A stretch of 64,000 nucleotides of DNA from Macrobrachium rosenbergii (GCF_040412425.1 NC_089743.1:89200971-89264970), one strand, 5' to 3'. Shown: positions 51,660-62,275, counted from the stretch's first letter. Notes: generated from the sequence alone by a model not told the origin. A program made the numbers and translations.

Positions 51660-52364
51660 CTGCAATACACACGTAAAGAAAAAAGAACATTGAGAGTTCA
51701 ATGCAAAGGTCCTCAGCAGACCGAAACCCAGCCGAGCTAGGAATGACCCCTGGAGCCCCAACAACAGAGCCGTAGCAGCCACTGAGCGGAGTTTTCTACA
51801 CCATCCTGAAACTTTCAGCAACCGCTTAAATCTTGCTAAGCAATAATTATTATCAATGAGACAAAACAGGATACCTTCCCCCTTCTCAGGGCTTTGTTCC
51901 GTGCAGATACCCCAACCCCTCCCCTCTTTCCTTCCTCTCTCTCCTCTCTCTCGTCCCCTCCACCCTTCTCTTCTTCGTTCTCTCCCTCCTACTACCGAGA
52001 CTTTGCTCTCTGATGATGGGTTACCTGAGGGAATGGACGTGAGTGCTTCAAAGGGATTTAAGGCGTTTCTAGGCAGAGAGACTCTGCTACACGAAAAAAA
52101 TAACGTTTTGTAGCAGGTATTCAGGCATCTGTTGCAATGATATAAGCACGAATGTGTTTATGCGTGCACACTTGCACACACACATATATATAAATATACT
52201 AGGTGACCAATGCGGCACTGCCCGGGAAAAAAAAATATGAAGGACTCAGAAAAATTTCCCTGCATCTCCTTTGTCGTGTGAAGTATGTGTACTGTCGTTG
52301 AAAATACATTTTCTTTCCTGTGATTAATGAGTCTGTCTTGAGTTCATTACTTTAAATAAACATG

Positions 52365-52366
<2 letters not shown>
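51660..52366. other. Unassigned sequence
   Basis: Pyrimidine-rich 51890-51990. At 52195-52235 a short ACTAGGTGACCAATGCGGCA, CTGCCCGGGAAAA stretch resembles TTAGCTCACCAACCCACCGC, TGCCTGGGAAAA at 56521-56552, so the two are likely the same dispersed repeat end. Confidence 0.45.
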
Positions 52367-52442
<76 letters not shown>

Positions 52443-52486
52443 ATATATATATCCAATTAAAATGGTGAGAGCCACTTATCCAATTA

Positions 52487-52548
<62 letters not shown>
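52367..52548. repeat. (AT)n and (AG)n microsatellites
   Basis: AT array to about 52442, then a duplicated ATCCAATTAAAATGG, then AG 52491-52548. Confidence 0.95.
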
Positions 52549-52553
<5 letters not shown>

Positions 52554-52696
52554 TTGTCCTTGTAGTAGCATACATTCTTGGTTTTTCTAGTATATGTATA
52601 AGCATAATCATTCATAATTATTCGTGATATTATTGTGGTGAACATATGTGAGATTTCAACACCTATATTATACACTCACACACATATACAGCAAAC

Positions 52697-52698
52697 CC

Positions 52699-52786
<88 letters not shown>
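52697..52786. repeat. (AC)n(AT)n compound microsatellite at the Penelope left border
   Basis: AC about 52697-52720, AT 52721-52786 with one TT. The Penelope-like element starts immediately after it, which suggests insertion into or beside an AT array. Confidence 0.93.
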
Positions 52787-52789
<3 letters not shown>

Positions 52790-54228
52790 ATTACCACAGG
52801 TGAAAAATAAGAAACGGGGTGTAGGTCCTGACTGGTTTCGACTTTATTTCCAAGCCATTGACGAAGGACTGATACAGAGTGTGAGAAGTCACAAATATAT
52901 ATACTACAAGAACAGTACTGACGAACATACACAACCGTTAGAGGCTCCATATCCCCACTCAGGCCGGTGTCGAGGTAGGAGTGGCCTTTAAAACTCATTT
53001 GGCTAAAAATCACAATAGACTCTCAGGGACATTGCTGATAAACAGACCATACCCCACCTCAGATCCACACCTGACAGGTGTCATGGAGGCGGAGTTTGGA
53101 AACTCATTAACATTACTACCCTCGTACTGTGTTTACAAATATGATAATCCTATTTTCATACATCTCTACTGCCTACCTTAAAGTTTAAACAATTTACAAA
53201 TTTCTTTTGATATTAAAGGATCAAGTTTATACATCCCTTGACTGATATTCATATTATGGTTGTAACTTTCTTTTATGAAGCTAGATTCAATGATGTTTCC
53301 TTTCCAGTGCATTATTAGAATATACAATCTTTTTGCCCCTTCCCAGTTGATAGCATGATTGTTCTCACTAACATGTACAAATATACTACTGTTCCCTTGT
53401 GCATATCTCACATTTCTTATGTTGTTCAATTCTTTTTCCAGTGCTTTCCCGGTTTGGCCAATATAAAAGTTGTCACAAGACTTACACGGAATTTTATATA
53501 CACACCCTTTAATATTGTCTGGGAGTTCTTGATAAGTACATTTTTCATTGTTGTATTGTTCTTAAATGCGACATTAACACCAAAATTCTTAAGAAGATGA
53601 GGACATCTTTCATACTATTATTATAAGGCAGAACAAGCAAATTTTTTGTGTTGTAAGGTTCTTTCTGGTTTTGATACATAGTCTTTTTGCCGCTTCATAT
53701 GCACTGTTTAATACACTATCAGGATATTTCAATTTTTGCCTGCATTCCTAATCTTATCTATTTCATCATCAATATATTCAGGGCTACATACCCGTAATGC
53801 TCTTAAAAACATAGATGAAAACACTGACTTTTAACCTTATTGCTTTGTCCAGAATAGAAATGCACATAGGAAGAAATATTAGTGGGTTTTCTATACACAC
53901 TATATTTAAACCCACTACTATTTCTTCGTATGAGGACATCCAGAAACGGTAAGCACCCATCATTTTCCATTTCCATCGTGAATTTAATTGATGGTACTAA
54001 TTGATTTAACTTAGCAAAAAGTTTTTTACATCTTGGTTCCTGGCCATACACAAATTATGTCGTCAACATACCTAAACCATGTTACATTACGTGGGATTAT
54101 GTTGTTTAATATCTTCTTTTCAAAAATTCCATATATAAGTTACTTAACACTGGGGATAGAGGGTTTCCCATTGCCATACCAAAATTTTGTGAGTAAAATT
54201 TACCATTAAATTCAAATTTACAATCTTT
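52787..54228 (-). mobile_element. Penelope-like element, inverted 5'-truncated copy
   Basis: Read on the minus strand, this is the 3' two-fifths of a Penelope-like retroelement: the C-terminal half of the reverse transcriptase, the linker, the GIY-YIG endonuclease and an about 390-bp 3' UTR ending CCTGTGGTAATGTG. It is nearly identical in reverse complement to 55000-56443, the matching part of the plus-strand copy. Differences seen are mostly single-base changes in homopolymers. The copies face each other 5' end to 5' end, and this one breaks off inside the reverse transcriptase at about 54228, directly against the other copy. Inverted, truncated partner copies are a known habit of Penelope-like elements. 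Confidence 0.92.
53178..53520 (-). pseudogene. GIY-YIG endonuclease domain of the inverted Penelope copy
   Basis: On the minus strand from about 53520 to the stop at 53178, the frame is open through the endonuclease: GCVYKIPCKSC, then DNFYIGQTGKALEKEL, NNIRNVRYAQG, ENNHAINW and a C-terminal SKEICKLFKL. The V-Y and YIG elements of the GIY-YIG fold and the usual early cysteine pair are present. The domain would nick DNA for target-primed retrotransposition. It is cut off from its reverse transcriptase by frameshifts in the linker and by the truncation at 54228, so I call it a pseudogene. It is better preserved here than in the plus-strand copy, where one G is missing just before VYKIPC. Confidence 0.85.
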
Positions 54229-54429
54229 GCTTTATCTCCTGGCGGAAGGAACAGTGTGGAAATAACTAAAGGACTGTGTAATTTGGAAAAATATAGTGAT
54301 TTAACGAATGAAGAAGTGAACATAGTTAAGGAGTGATTTATGGAAGTAGGAAAAATCAGACACCACAAACGTCCCCAAAAAAGATTTATGGTTGCTATTA
54401 ATGAACTGAAAAAAAGATAAAAATATACA

Positions 54430-55623
54430 CATGACAAAAGCAGATAAATCAGGCGCCCTTGTAATTTTAAATAAAAGTGATTATATAGAAAAAATGCAAA
54501 ATCTTTTAGGTGATGATAACACATATAAAGAATTAAATAAGAACCTGATAGACAATGTGAATAGTGGTTTCAATAAGAAAGTGAAAACCTGTTAAAAGGT
54601 AACGAAAGCCTTATAAAGAAGTTGTGTGTGACCTCTCCATCGCTACCATACATGTATGGTACAATAAAAACTCACAAAGCAAACTTTCCTGCCAGGCCAA
54701 TTATCAGTTCAGTTGGTTCTGCATCATACAAGCTAGCGAAGTACTTAGTAGATATTCTCAACCCATTAGTAGGTACCATCTCAAATGCAAATATCAAGAA
54801 TAATGTGGACCTGATAAATAAACTAAATAGTGTAGAGATTAATAGTGAATCCAGGCTTGTAAGTTTTGATGTTGTATCACTATTCACAAAGGTGCCAATA
54901 GATGATCTGATGGCGTTTTTATCTGAATTGTTAGAGAACACACAGCTGGATATCCCATTTTCTAAAAGTACTTTAATTGAACTGATTAAATTATGTGTAA
55001 AAGATTGTAAATTTGAATTTAATGGTAAATTTTACTCACAAAATTTTGGTATGGCAATGGGAAACCCTCTATCCCCAGTGTTAAGTAACTTATATATGGA
55101 ATTTTTTTAAAAGAAGATATTAAACAACATAATCCCACGTAATGTAACATGGTTTAGGTATGTTGACGACATAATTTGTGTATGGCCAGGGAACCAAGAT
55201 GTAAAAAACTTTTTTGCCAAGTTAAATCAATTAGTACCATCAATTAAATTCACGATGGAAATGGAAAATGATGGGTGCTTACCGTTTCTGGATGTCCTCA
55301 TACGAAGAAATAGTAGTGGGTTTAAATATAGTGTGTATAGAAAACCCACTAATATTTCTTCCTAAGTGCATTTCTATTCTGGACAAAGCAATAAGGTTAA
55401 AAAGTCAGTGTTTTCATCTATGTTTTTAAGAGCATTACGGGTATGTAGCCCTGAATATATTGATGATGAAATAGATAAGATTAGGAATGCAGGCAAAAAA
55501 TTGAAATATCCTGATAGTGTATTAAACAGTGCATATGAAGCGGCAAAAAGACTATGTATCAAAACCAGAAAGAACCTTACAACACAAAAAATTTGCTTGT
55601 TCTGCCTTATAATAATAGTATGA
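54430..55623 (+). pseudogene. Penelope-like reverse transcriptase (broken)
   Basis: RNA-dependent DNA polymerase of the element. The N-terminal block DKSGALVILNKSDYIEKM (54443-54496) lies in one frame. A one-base deletion near 54590 moves the rest to the next frame, from 54622. That frame has LPYMYGTIKTHK, ARPIISSVGSASY, motif A FDVVSLFTKVPI (first catalytic Asp), motif B GMAMGNPLSPVLSNLYMEFF, an in-frame stop at 55108-55110, then motif C YVDDI (55159-55173) with both catalytic Asp residues. After PFLDVLIRR and YSVYRKPT a second stop lies at 55363-55365, followed by the open linker HFYSGQSNKVKK...ICLFC to 55623. In the inverted copy the second stop position is a Tyr codon, so that stop is a recent change. 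Catalytic residues are intact but the frame is dead. Confidence 0.9.
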
Positions 55624-55699
55624 AAGATATCCTCATCTTCTTAAGAATTTTGGTGTTAATGTCGCATTTAAGAACAATACAACAATGAAAAAATGTACT

Positions 55700-56055
55700 T
55701 ATCAAGAACTCCCAGACAATATTAAAGGTGTGTATATAAAATTCCGTGTAAGTCTTGTGACAACTTTTATATTGGCCAAACTGGGAAAGCACTGGAAAAA
55801 GAATTGAACAACATAAGAAATGTGTGAGATATGCACAAGGGAACAGTAGTATATTTGTACATGTTAGTGAGAACAATCATGCTATCAACTGGGAAGGGGC
55901 AAAAGATTGTATATTCTAATAATGCACTGGAAAGGAACATCATTGAATCTAGCTTCATAAAAGAAAGTTACAACCATAATATGAATATCAGTCAAGGGAT
56001 GTATAAACTTGATCCTTTAATATCAAAAGAAATTTGTAAATTGTTTAAACTTTAA
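55700..56055 (+). pseudogene. GIY-YIG endonuclease of the plus-strand Penelope copy (frameshifted)
   Basis: VYKIPCKSCDNFYIGQTGKA is readable at about 55731-55790 but lies in a different frame from the sequence before it. Further single-base differences (AAAAG versus AAAAAG; GGAACATC versus GGAAACATC; an extra TG near 55823) break the frame before the C-terminal block IIESSFIKESYNHN...KEICKLFKL, which ends with TAA at 56053-56055. All these breaks are homopolymer or dinucleotide length changes. Assembly error is therefore a possible cause as well as real decay. Confidence 0.85.
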
Positions 56056-56479
56056 GGTAGGCAGTAGAGATGTATGAAAATAGGATTATCATATTTGTAA
56101 ACACAGTACGAGGGTAGTAATGTTAATGAGTTTGCAAACTCCGCCTCCATGACACCTGTCAGGTGTGGATCTGAGGTGGGGTATGGTCTGTTTATCAGCA
56201 ATGTCCCTGAGAGTCTATTGTGATTTTTAGCCAAATGAGTTTTAAAGGCCACTCCTACCTCGACACCGGCCTGAGTGGGGATATGGAGCTCTAACGGTTG
56301 TGTATGTTCGTCAGTACTGTTCTTGTAGTATATATATTTGTGACTTCTCACACTCTGTATCAGTCCTTCGTCAATGGCTTGAAATAAAGTCGAAACCGGT
56401 CAGGACCTACACCCCGTTTCTTATTTTCACCTGTGGTAATGTGTGATAAATGAATCACGTACAAAAAAGTGATAATAAT

Positions 56480-56482
<3 letters not shown>

Positions 56483-56521
<39 letters not shown>
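56483..56521. repeat. (AT)n microsatellite
   Basis: About 19 AT units, 40 bp beyond the Penelope right border. Confidence 0.95.
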
Positions 56522-56524
<3 letters not shown>

Positions 56525-56568
56525 CTCACCAACCCACCGCTGCCTGGGAAAACTGTGAATGACAACCG

Positions 56569-56572
<4 letters not shown>

Positions 56573-56636
<64 letters not shown>
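56573..56636. repeat. (CT)n microsatellite
   Basis: About 32 CT units. Confidence 0.97.
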
Positions 56637-56639
<3 letters not shown>

Positions 56640-56641
<2 letters not shown>

Positions 56642-57195
56642 AAGATAGTTGCTTCAGTTACAATGCCCAACATTTTTTACATTTTATATTTCACCCCTTC
56701 TCACCCGCCATTCCTGTATGGGCTGAATTTGAACCTAAAGGGCATCAGGAGTTCACTATTCATCTCTGTTGACCTCAAAAACTATGGATTAGACACTAAT
56801 ATATGTCCTTTTATTACATTTTATTTTTCACCCCTGCTCATCCCCCCTTCCTATCTGGGTTGAACTTGGACTTAAAGGGCATCGGGAGTGTCACTATTCA
56901 TCTCAGTGACCTCGAATACTATATGGATGATACACTAATATCTGTCGTTTTCTGTTATTTTTACATGTCACCCTCTTGGTGCCAGTGATGTCTTACCCCC
57001 CCACAGTATTCTTTTCCAGACAGTAAGTCATATGTATACAGAAATGAGGTATGATAAACCTGTAGAGTTAGTTCCTAAGTCTGTAGGCAGAAGCAGCTCT
57101 GTTTCAGGAAAGCCCTTCCCACCCCCACCCCCTTTGGTGCCCTTTGGCCCTAGTGATGTCTTATCCCTACAGTATTCTTTTCTAGACAGTAAGTC

Positions 57196-57197
<2 letters not shown>
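56640..57197. repeat. Diverged tandem repeat, ~145-bp unit, with a further 60-bp duplicate
   Basis: Two diverged copies (about 56665-56805 and 56806-56945) share TTTATTTTTCACCCC, GGGCTGAA/GGGTTGAA, AAAGGGCATC(A/G)GGAG, CACTATTCATCTC and GACCTC. A separate motif, TGATGTCTTACCCCC...CAGTATTCTTTTC(C/T)AGACAGTAAGTCAT, occurs at about 56976-57030 and again at 57142-57197. Probably internal repeats of one dispersed element whose end is at 56521-56552. Confidence 0.7.

Positions 57198-57282
<85 letters not shown>
57198..57282. repeat. (AT)n microsatellite
   Basis: About 42 AT units. Confidence 0.97.
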
Positions 57283-57822
<540 letters not shown>

Positions 57823-57854
57823 AACTGAATCGCGAAAATATGAACGTGATGAAT

Positions 57855-58000
57855 ATATAAATAAAAATAAATTCACGAAAGAAATGGAAACATTGGAGTG
57901 CTGTGAGGCCTTTCGACACTAGTCCTTTACCTAAGTAAAGGACTAGTGTCGAAAGGCCTCGCAGCACCCAGTGTTTCCATTTCCTTCTGTGGATTTTATC

Positions 58001-58015
<15 letters not shown>
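57855..58015. repeat. Long hairpin (~76-bp arms, 4-base loop)
   Basis: The left arm 57855-57930 ends GGCCTTTCGACACTAGTCCT + TTAC, and the right arm from 57935 starts GTAAAGGACTAGTGTCGAAA. The inner 34 bp pair perfectly round CTAA; the outer part (GAAATGGAAACATTGGAGTG against CACCCAGTGTTTCCATTTCC, then the A/T-rich ends) has a few mismatches and one-base indels. AT arrays flank both sides (57699-57818; 58007-58055). I infer two head-to-head ends of one repeat, possibly 3' ends of another Penelope-like family given the TCGAAA/AAAGGAC wording. Confidence 0.93.

Positions 58016-58055
<40 letters not shown>
58007..58055. repeat. (AT)n microsatellite
   Basis: About 24 TA units directly after the hairpin. 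Confidence 0.96.
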
Positions 58056-58057
<2 letters not shown>

Positions 58058-58194
58058 CCTAAAAAGGAATGGCTCAAGCATCGTGATGTGCTTACTTGAA
58101 CATTCTAGCCTGTCTTAATGCAGTTGTGTATTGTATATGATTATACAATATATACAACTGTATCAAGACTGGCCATTGTATACAATATGCCATA

Positions 58195-58196
58195 CA

Positions 58197-58258
<62 letters not shown>
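58195..58258. repeat. (AT)n microsatellite
   Basis: About 30 AT units. Just upstream (58125-58200) are short interleaved palindromes of ATTGTATA...TATACAAT. Confidence 0.93.
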
Positions 58259-58763
58259 TATATATATACACTATATATATTATATATACGAGTATATACA
58301 TGTGTGTGTGGTTTTATATGTAACTACTTCCCTTTAAAAGCATATATAACTTCAGGGAAAAACCAAGATAATTTTCGCTGACATTTTCATACTTTTCTAA
58401 CTCCTTAGTCAAGGTTGATTCCTTGATGTTGTGTATTATATGTAGCCTTTTGTACCTACATAAAAAAAATACATAGGTATTTGCATGCATGTACGTTGCT
58501 GGTATAGCTTTCTTAACGTAGGGAGGAAAAGGGAACCCAGGCATGAACTGTTATTGAACTACTATCCAATGCAAATTCATGGCACACTGTACTTCCGCAT
58601 CAGAAAGCAAATCCGCTTAGGCAGAACTATCTTTCGGGTCTTCTTGCGGAGTTATTAGCAGGGTAAAGGGTGGGTGGTGGAGGAGGGGGGGGGAGTAGGA
58701 GTGCCCTACGCGTGATTATAGGCTTGTCATCTGTTCGAACGTGCAGCCATAACTGAATAAAAA
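58259..58763. other. Unassigned sequence upstream of the pseudogene
   Basis: A G-rich stretch GGTGGTGGAGGAGGGGGGGG lies at 58674-58693. No promoter or exon boundary can be supported. Confidence 0.45.
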
Positions 58764-60857
58764 ATGCTACGTTTGTTTATTTTGCTTAGCGCTACCCGAA
58801 ACGCTCTGTTGACTATCGTTGTGAAGTTGCTGAGGCTCACTGGCACAACTCTCTCTGATGCTAGCAAGTACAGTGAAGCTATTCATCTGGCTAAAGCTTC
58901 AGATATCATTCGAAGAGAAATGCTTGCTCATAAGACAAAATTCAGTCAAGATTTACAAGAAGGACTTGGAAAGGAAGCTGTTCTAGAGGCACTTCTACAG
59001 TTTGTTTGCAGCACTGAGCATGGTGTTGACATCAGGTCCCATCTGGACCATGGTGTTGTACTGTCAGATGTTGCTACTGCTACTCTAACTATACTGAAGG
59101 ATCAAAACCCGCAGGCATGCAAAACATCGTGAAACACCTTTTCCCATGCAGTATATGTCGGGGTGAAAGTGTTTGCCAAAACAAGAAAGAGTATTAATTG
59201 TCAAGGTTCAGGAGAAAGGAATTAGCATATCATATGACAGAGTGTTGGAAATATCAGGATATTTAGGTGAGAGTTTAGTAAAGCAATATGTGGAAGATGA
59301 TGTGTGTCCACTTATTTTGAGGAAGGTACTTTTCACAACTGCTGCTTTAGACAACATAGACCACAATCCAACAGCCGCAACAGCCAGTACATCCTTCCAT
59401 GGTACAAGTATTTCATTGTTCCAGCATCCAAGTCCAGAGGAAGAAGGAGAAGAGCACACATTGCCAAGTTGAACCAAAAAGGCTCCTGATCTTCTTGAGT
59501 CATTCACGAACATCCCACTGGCCTTCTTCCGCAAAAGGAATCCAGAACCGAGCACCATTTATGATGTATTATTGCGAGACCCCAGTCTTCTCTAAAAGGA
59601 ACTCAAACTTGAATATGAATGGTTGGAAAAGGTCCATGACACCACAGAAGTAGATGATTCATCCAATATAACATGGTCAGCGCATCATGCAAGCAAACAA
59701 AGGACAAATGATTTTGTGACCAGCGTCAGTTCTTTGCTGCCACTTCTGCGAGATCAAGCCCATAGTGTTGCCACCATCAAGCATGCTATGGAAAAAATCA
59801 AGGGATCTGTAACATTCCTTTATCCAGGACAAATACCAGTTATAACAGCTGACCAGCCACTTTACGCATTGGCAAGGCAAACACAGTGGCATTGGCCTGA
59901 CAGATATGGGGAGGATAAGTTTGTAATCGTGTTTGGTGGACTTCATATTGAGATGACAGCCTTGAAATCTATTGGGTCGATGCTAGAGGGCAGTGGATGG
60001 ACTGGGGCACTTGCTGAAGCTGTTGTGGCATCTTCAGGCTCTCCAGATTCAGTTCTATCCACTACCAATGTCACCAAGACTCGCCAATCCCATGAGATTA
60101 TAGCTTGCAGTTTATTTAAGCTCTTGAAGAAAGCCTATAGTGCATATTCTGCTGAGCAGAAAGACAGTGAAGAGGAATCTGTAATTTTGGAAAAATGGTG
60201 TGATGCACACAAGAAACACTGTCCACATTTTGGCTTTTGATTTTGAAAATGAAGTTGACTATTTTCACAATGATACGTTCATTTAGAGAGGGAAACTTTG
60301 CACTGTATCGTGAATCTCTGTCGGAACTAATACCGTATTTCTTTGCCAACAACAACGTCAGGTACGCAATGTCTTTAATGAAGTCTCAGCTACATTGTAA
60401 AACTCAGTCGCAACCCATCCGTTTAGTTGAGGAGTCTGATCTACAAGTACTGGGGCAATTTGTAGTTGTAATGTATGACAGGTCTACCACGACTTTATCA
60501 GTAGACGAGGCAAGACCTGATCTCTTAGCGTGGAAGCAGAGGTCATGTGACTTAATCCCACCAACTAAAAATGCACTAAGGGACTTTGCAAAAAGAGCAG
60601 CCTATCAGGCAGGTCGTATTTGGGGACAGTGTGTTAAATGTGATCCAGAACTCCAGTGTCCTAGGTGGGGATGGGGGAAAGAGGATGACAATTGGGGAAT
60701 TGTGTGGACCACACTTGAACCGATTTCTAAATGCTACCGTGAATTGACTAAATGTGGATGGAAGACGGACTGTGGTGGAAGGAGCACAAGTAAAAAGGCA
60801 GGATTAGATTGTACTGCACTCTGTAGCTGCCCTTGTCATGCATCTTCAGGAGTCTAG
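58764..60857 (+). pseudogene. Broken copy of an uncharacterised metazoan protein family with CXC-like C terminus
   Basis: Four collinear pieces read as one protein. (1) 58764-59132: helical N-terminal region with KASDIIRREML. (2) 59173-59472: ISYDRVLEISGYLGESL, FTTAALDNIDHNPTAATAST, SFHGTSISLFQHP. (3) 59473-60240, same frame as (2) after stops at 59470 and 59593: ITWSAHHASKQRTNDF, SVATIKHAMEKIKGS, PVITADQPLYALARQ, FGGLHIEMTALKSIGSMLEG. (4) 60237-60857: MIRSFREGNFALYRES, YFFANNNVRYA, NEARP-like VDEARPDLLAWKQR, AKRAAYQAGRIWGQ, CTALCSCPC. From memory, this is the layout of a multi-copy family in cnidarians, molluscs and arthropods, some members annotated as Tesmin/TSO1-like CXC proteins. Function is unknown. 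This copy is dead: two frameshifts, two stops, several cysteines of the C-terminal motif lost, and a central block absent. Confidence 0.8.
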
Positions 60858-61370
60858 AACACTGATGTTCAACAATGATAGAAGGAGAATAGACGCTAAT
60901 ATACTCATAATCATAATTCTCAAGTTTGGACATAGTCAATAATGAGTTAGTATATTTGTCACTTACATATATATATTTTTTAATTATACCTGTGAACAAA
61001 TGTCTATAAATACTCATAGAAATCAGGTTGTATGGACAGATATGTAGAAATACCAAGAAAATTGGATTATTTTGGATATTAGGCTTACCTGGCGGCCATC
61101 TTGGAAAATGGCAGACAAATTGTATTCATGAATGGCAAGGACCGTTCTCCCAAGTAAAGTCTGCAATTATATGGCAAAGAACCCCCTAACTTATCCCAGT
61201 AATTATTGTACTTTGGCTGTTTATACAAAAATATATTGACATTTTTTCACGATAATCTTGGAAAATAGCCATCTAAGGGAATTTCAGGTGGTTAGCACTC
61301 TTTCCTTAAAGTCTACCCCCCAGTGAGTATTTCTGCCAAATTTCATGCTTGTATCATCAGATGAACGATT
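60858..61370. other. 3' flank of the pseudogene with a repeated TCTTGGAAAAT motif
   Basis: Holds the small hairpin GCCATCTTGGAAAATGGC (about 61096-61113) and a second AATCTTGGAAAATAGCCATC (about 61254-61274). TTTCTGCCAAATTTCATGCT, TGTATCATCAGATGAACGAT follows at about 61329-61371. The wording resembles sequence I recall flanking members of this family or associated mobile elements in other animals; the link is inference. Confidence 0.4.
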
Positions 61371-61793
61371 TTACGGCTTACTTACTCTCTTGCCTTTTCT
61401 TTCAGTTTTCATTTTGTTTTGTTTCGCACTGCGGGTCTGGAGTCAGTGCTCCCAACAGGACATTTGTTTCCTTGACCCACATATCGAGAAACATTCGTTC
61501 TATTCTCAAGCTTCTGATTCTCCCGTTTCTTATAATGTGTTCTTCGGGCCTGGGCTATGAAAGAGCGTTAGCCTTAACATATTTGCCGATTGTCACGTCC
61601 GCGAGCTTTTCTGACTTGTATTACCATTTAGGTATTTGTATATTTATTTGTTTCTTGAGTTGATTCTGTCGTTATTTGTTTACTATCTTCTTTCCATTAG
61701 TTCCCTTGTTCATACTTGGCCATTCTGTTCTGTAGAACTTGCTAAGCAAGTCAGTGGATTTTTAGCGTTTTTTCATATGAATTTTGTTCTTAT

Positions 61794-61795
<2 letters not shown>
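61371..61795. other. Unassigned sequence
   Basis: Frames of 71-104 codons overlap in two registers without a recognised domain. Confidence 0.5.
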
Positions 61796-61875
<80 letters not shown>

Positions 61876-61880
61876 TGATG
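61796..61880. repeat. (AAT)n microsatellite with ATG variants
   Basis: About 27 trinucleotide units, with AATGAT variants in the middle and at the right end. Confidence 0.96.
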
Positions 61881-62208
61881 TAAAGCAGCAATTCTTCATT
61901 TCGTTGTGATGCTTCTATGCATTTTTTGTTGAGGAAAACGATTGACGAGATACCTTAGCTTGTATGGTGTTTGTGGTTAGGTTTGGCGCAGTGTATAGTG
62001 TATTTGTGACTGCAGTTTGTCTCATTTTTTAAGAACTACCCTCTACTATTGTAAAGGCGGGCATAACTCACACATTTTTCTTTGCATTTGCACGCCGATA
62101 TGGAGTCCATCTCAGAGCCTGGACGTTTATTGCAGCTTTGCGCAAATTCAGGCAAGTAAAGAAAACAAAGTTGGAGCGTGTGCTAGCTTTAATGGTTTTG
62201 CCATCGAG

Positions 62209-62209
<1 letters not shown>
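61881..62209. other. Unassigned sequence
   Basis: Nothing recognised. Confidence 0.5.

Positions 62210-62275
<66 letters not shown>
62210..62275. repeat. (CT)n microsatellite
   Basis: About 33 CT units. Confidence 0.97.

Larger units (their letters stand above)
54229..56443 (+). mobile_element. Penelope-like element, longer plus-strand copy
   Basis: Carries, in order, an N-terminal region (from about 54260), the reverse transcriptase (about 54430-55200), a linker (about 55370-55620), a GIY-YIG endonuclease (about 55725-56055) and a 3' UTR (56056-56443). With about 600 codons of recognisable sequence it is shorter than an intact Penelope-like open frame, so the extreme N terminus is probably missing; there is no start codon in good context. 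The right border lies at GGTAATGTG (56443), 40 bp before another AT array. The combination of reverse transcriptase and GIY-YIG endonuclease is diagnostic of Penelope-like elements and separates them from LINEs and LTR elements. Confidence 0.93.

Noticed and set aside
54144..54524. 126-codon minus-strand frame across the Penelope junction
   Set aside because: It joins the left copy to the antisense of the right copy. Minus-strand residues beyond the junction do not belong to any Penelope domain.
58764..60857. Intact multi-exon host gene
   Set aside because: Breaks are in-frame stops and short frameshifts inside conserved blocks, without GT-AG introns that would remove them, and several motif cysteines are lost.
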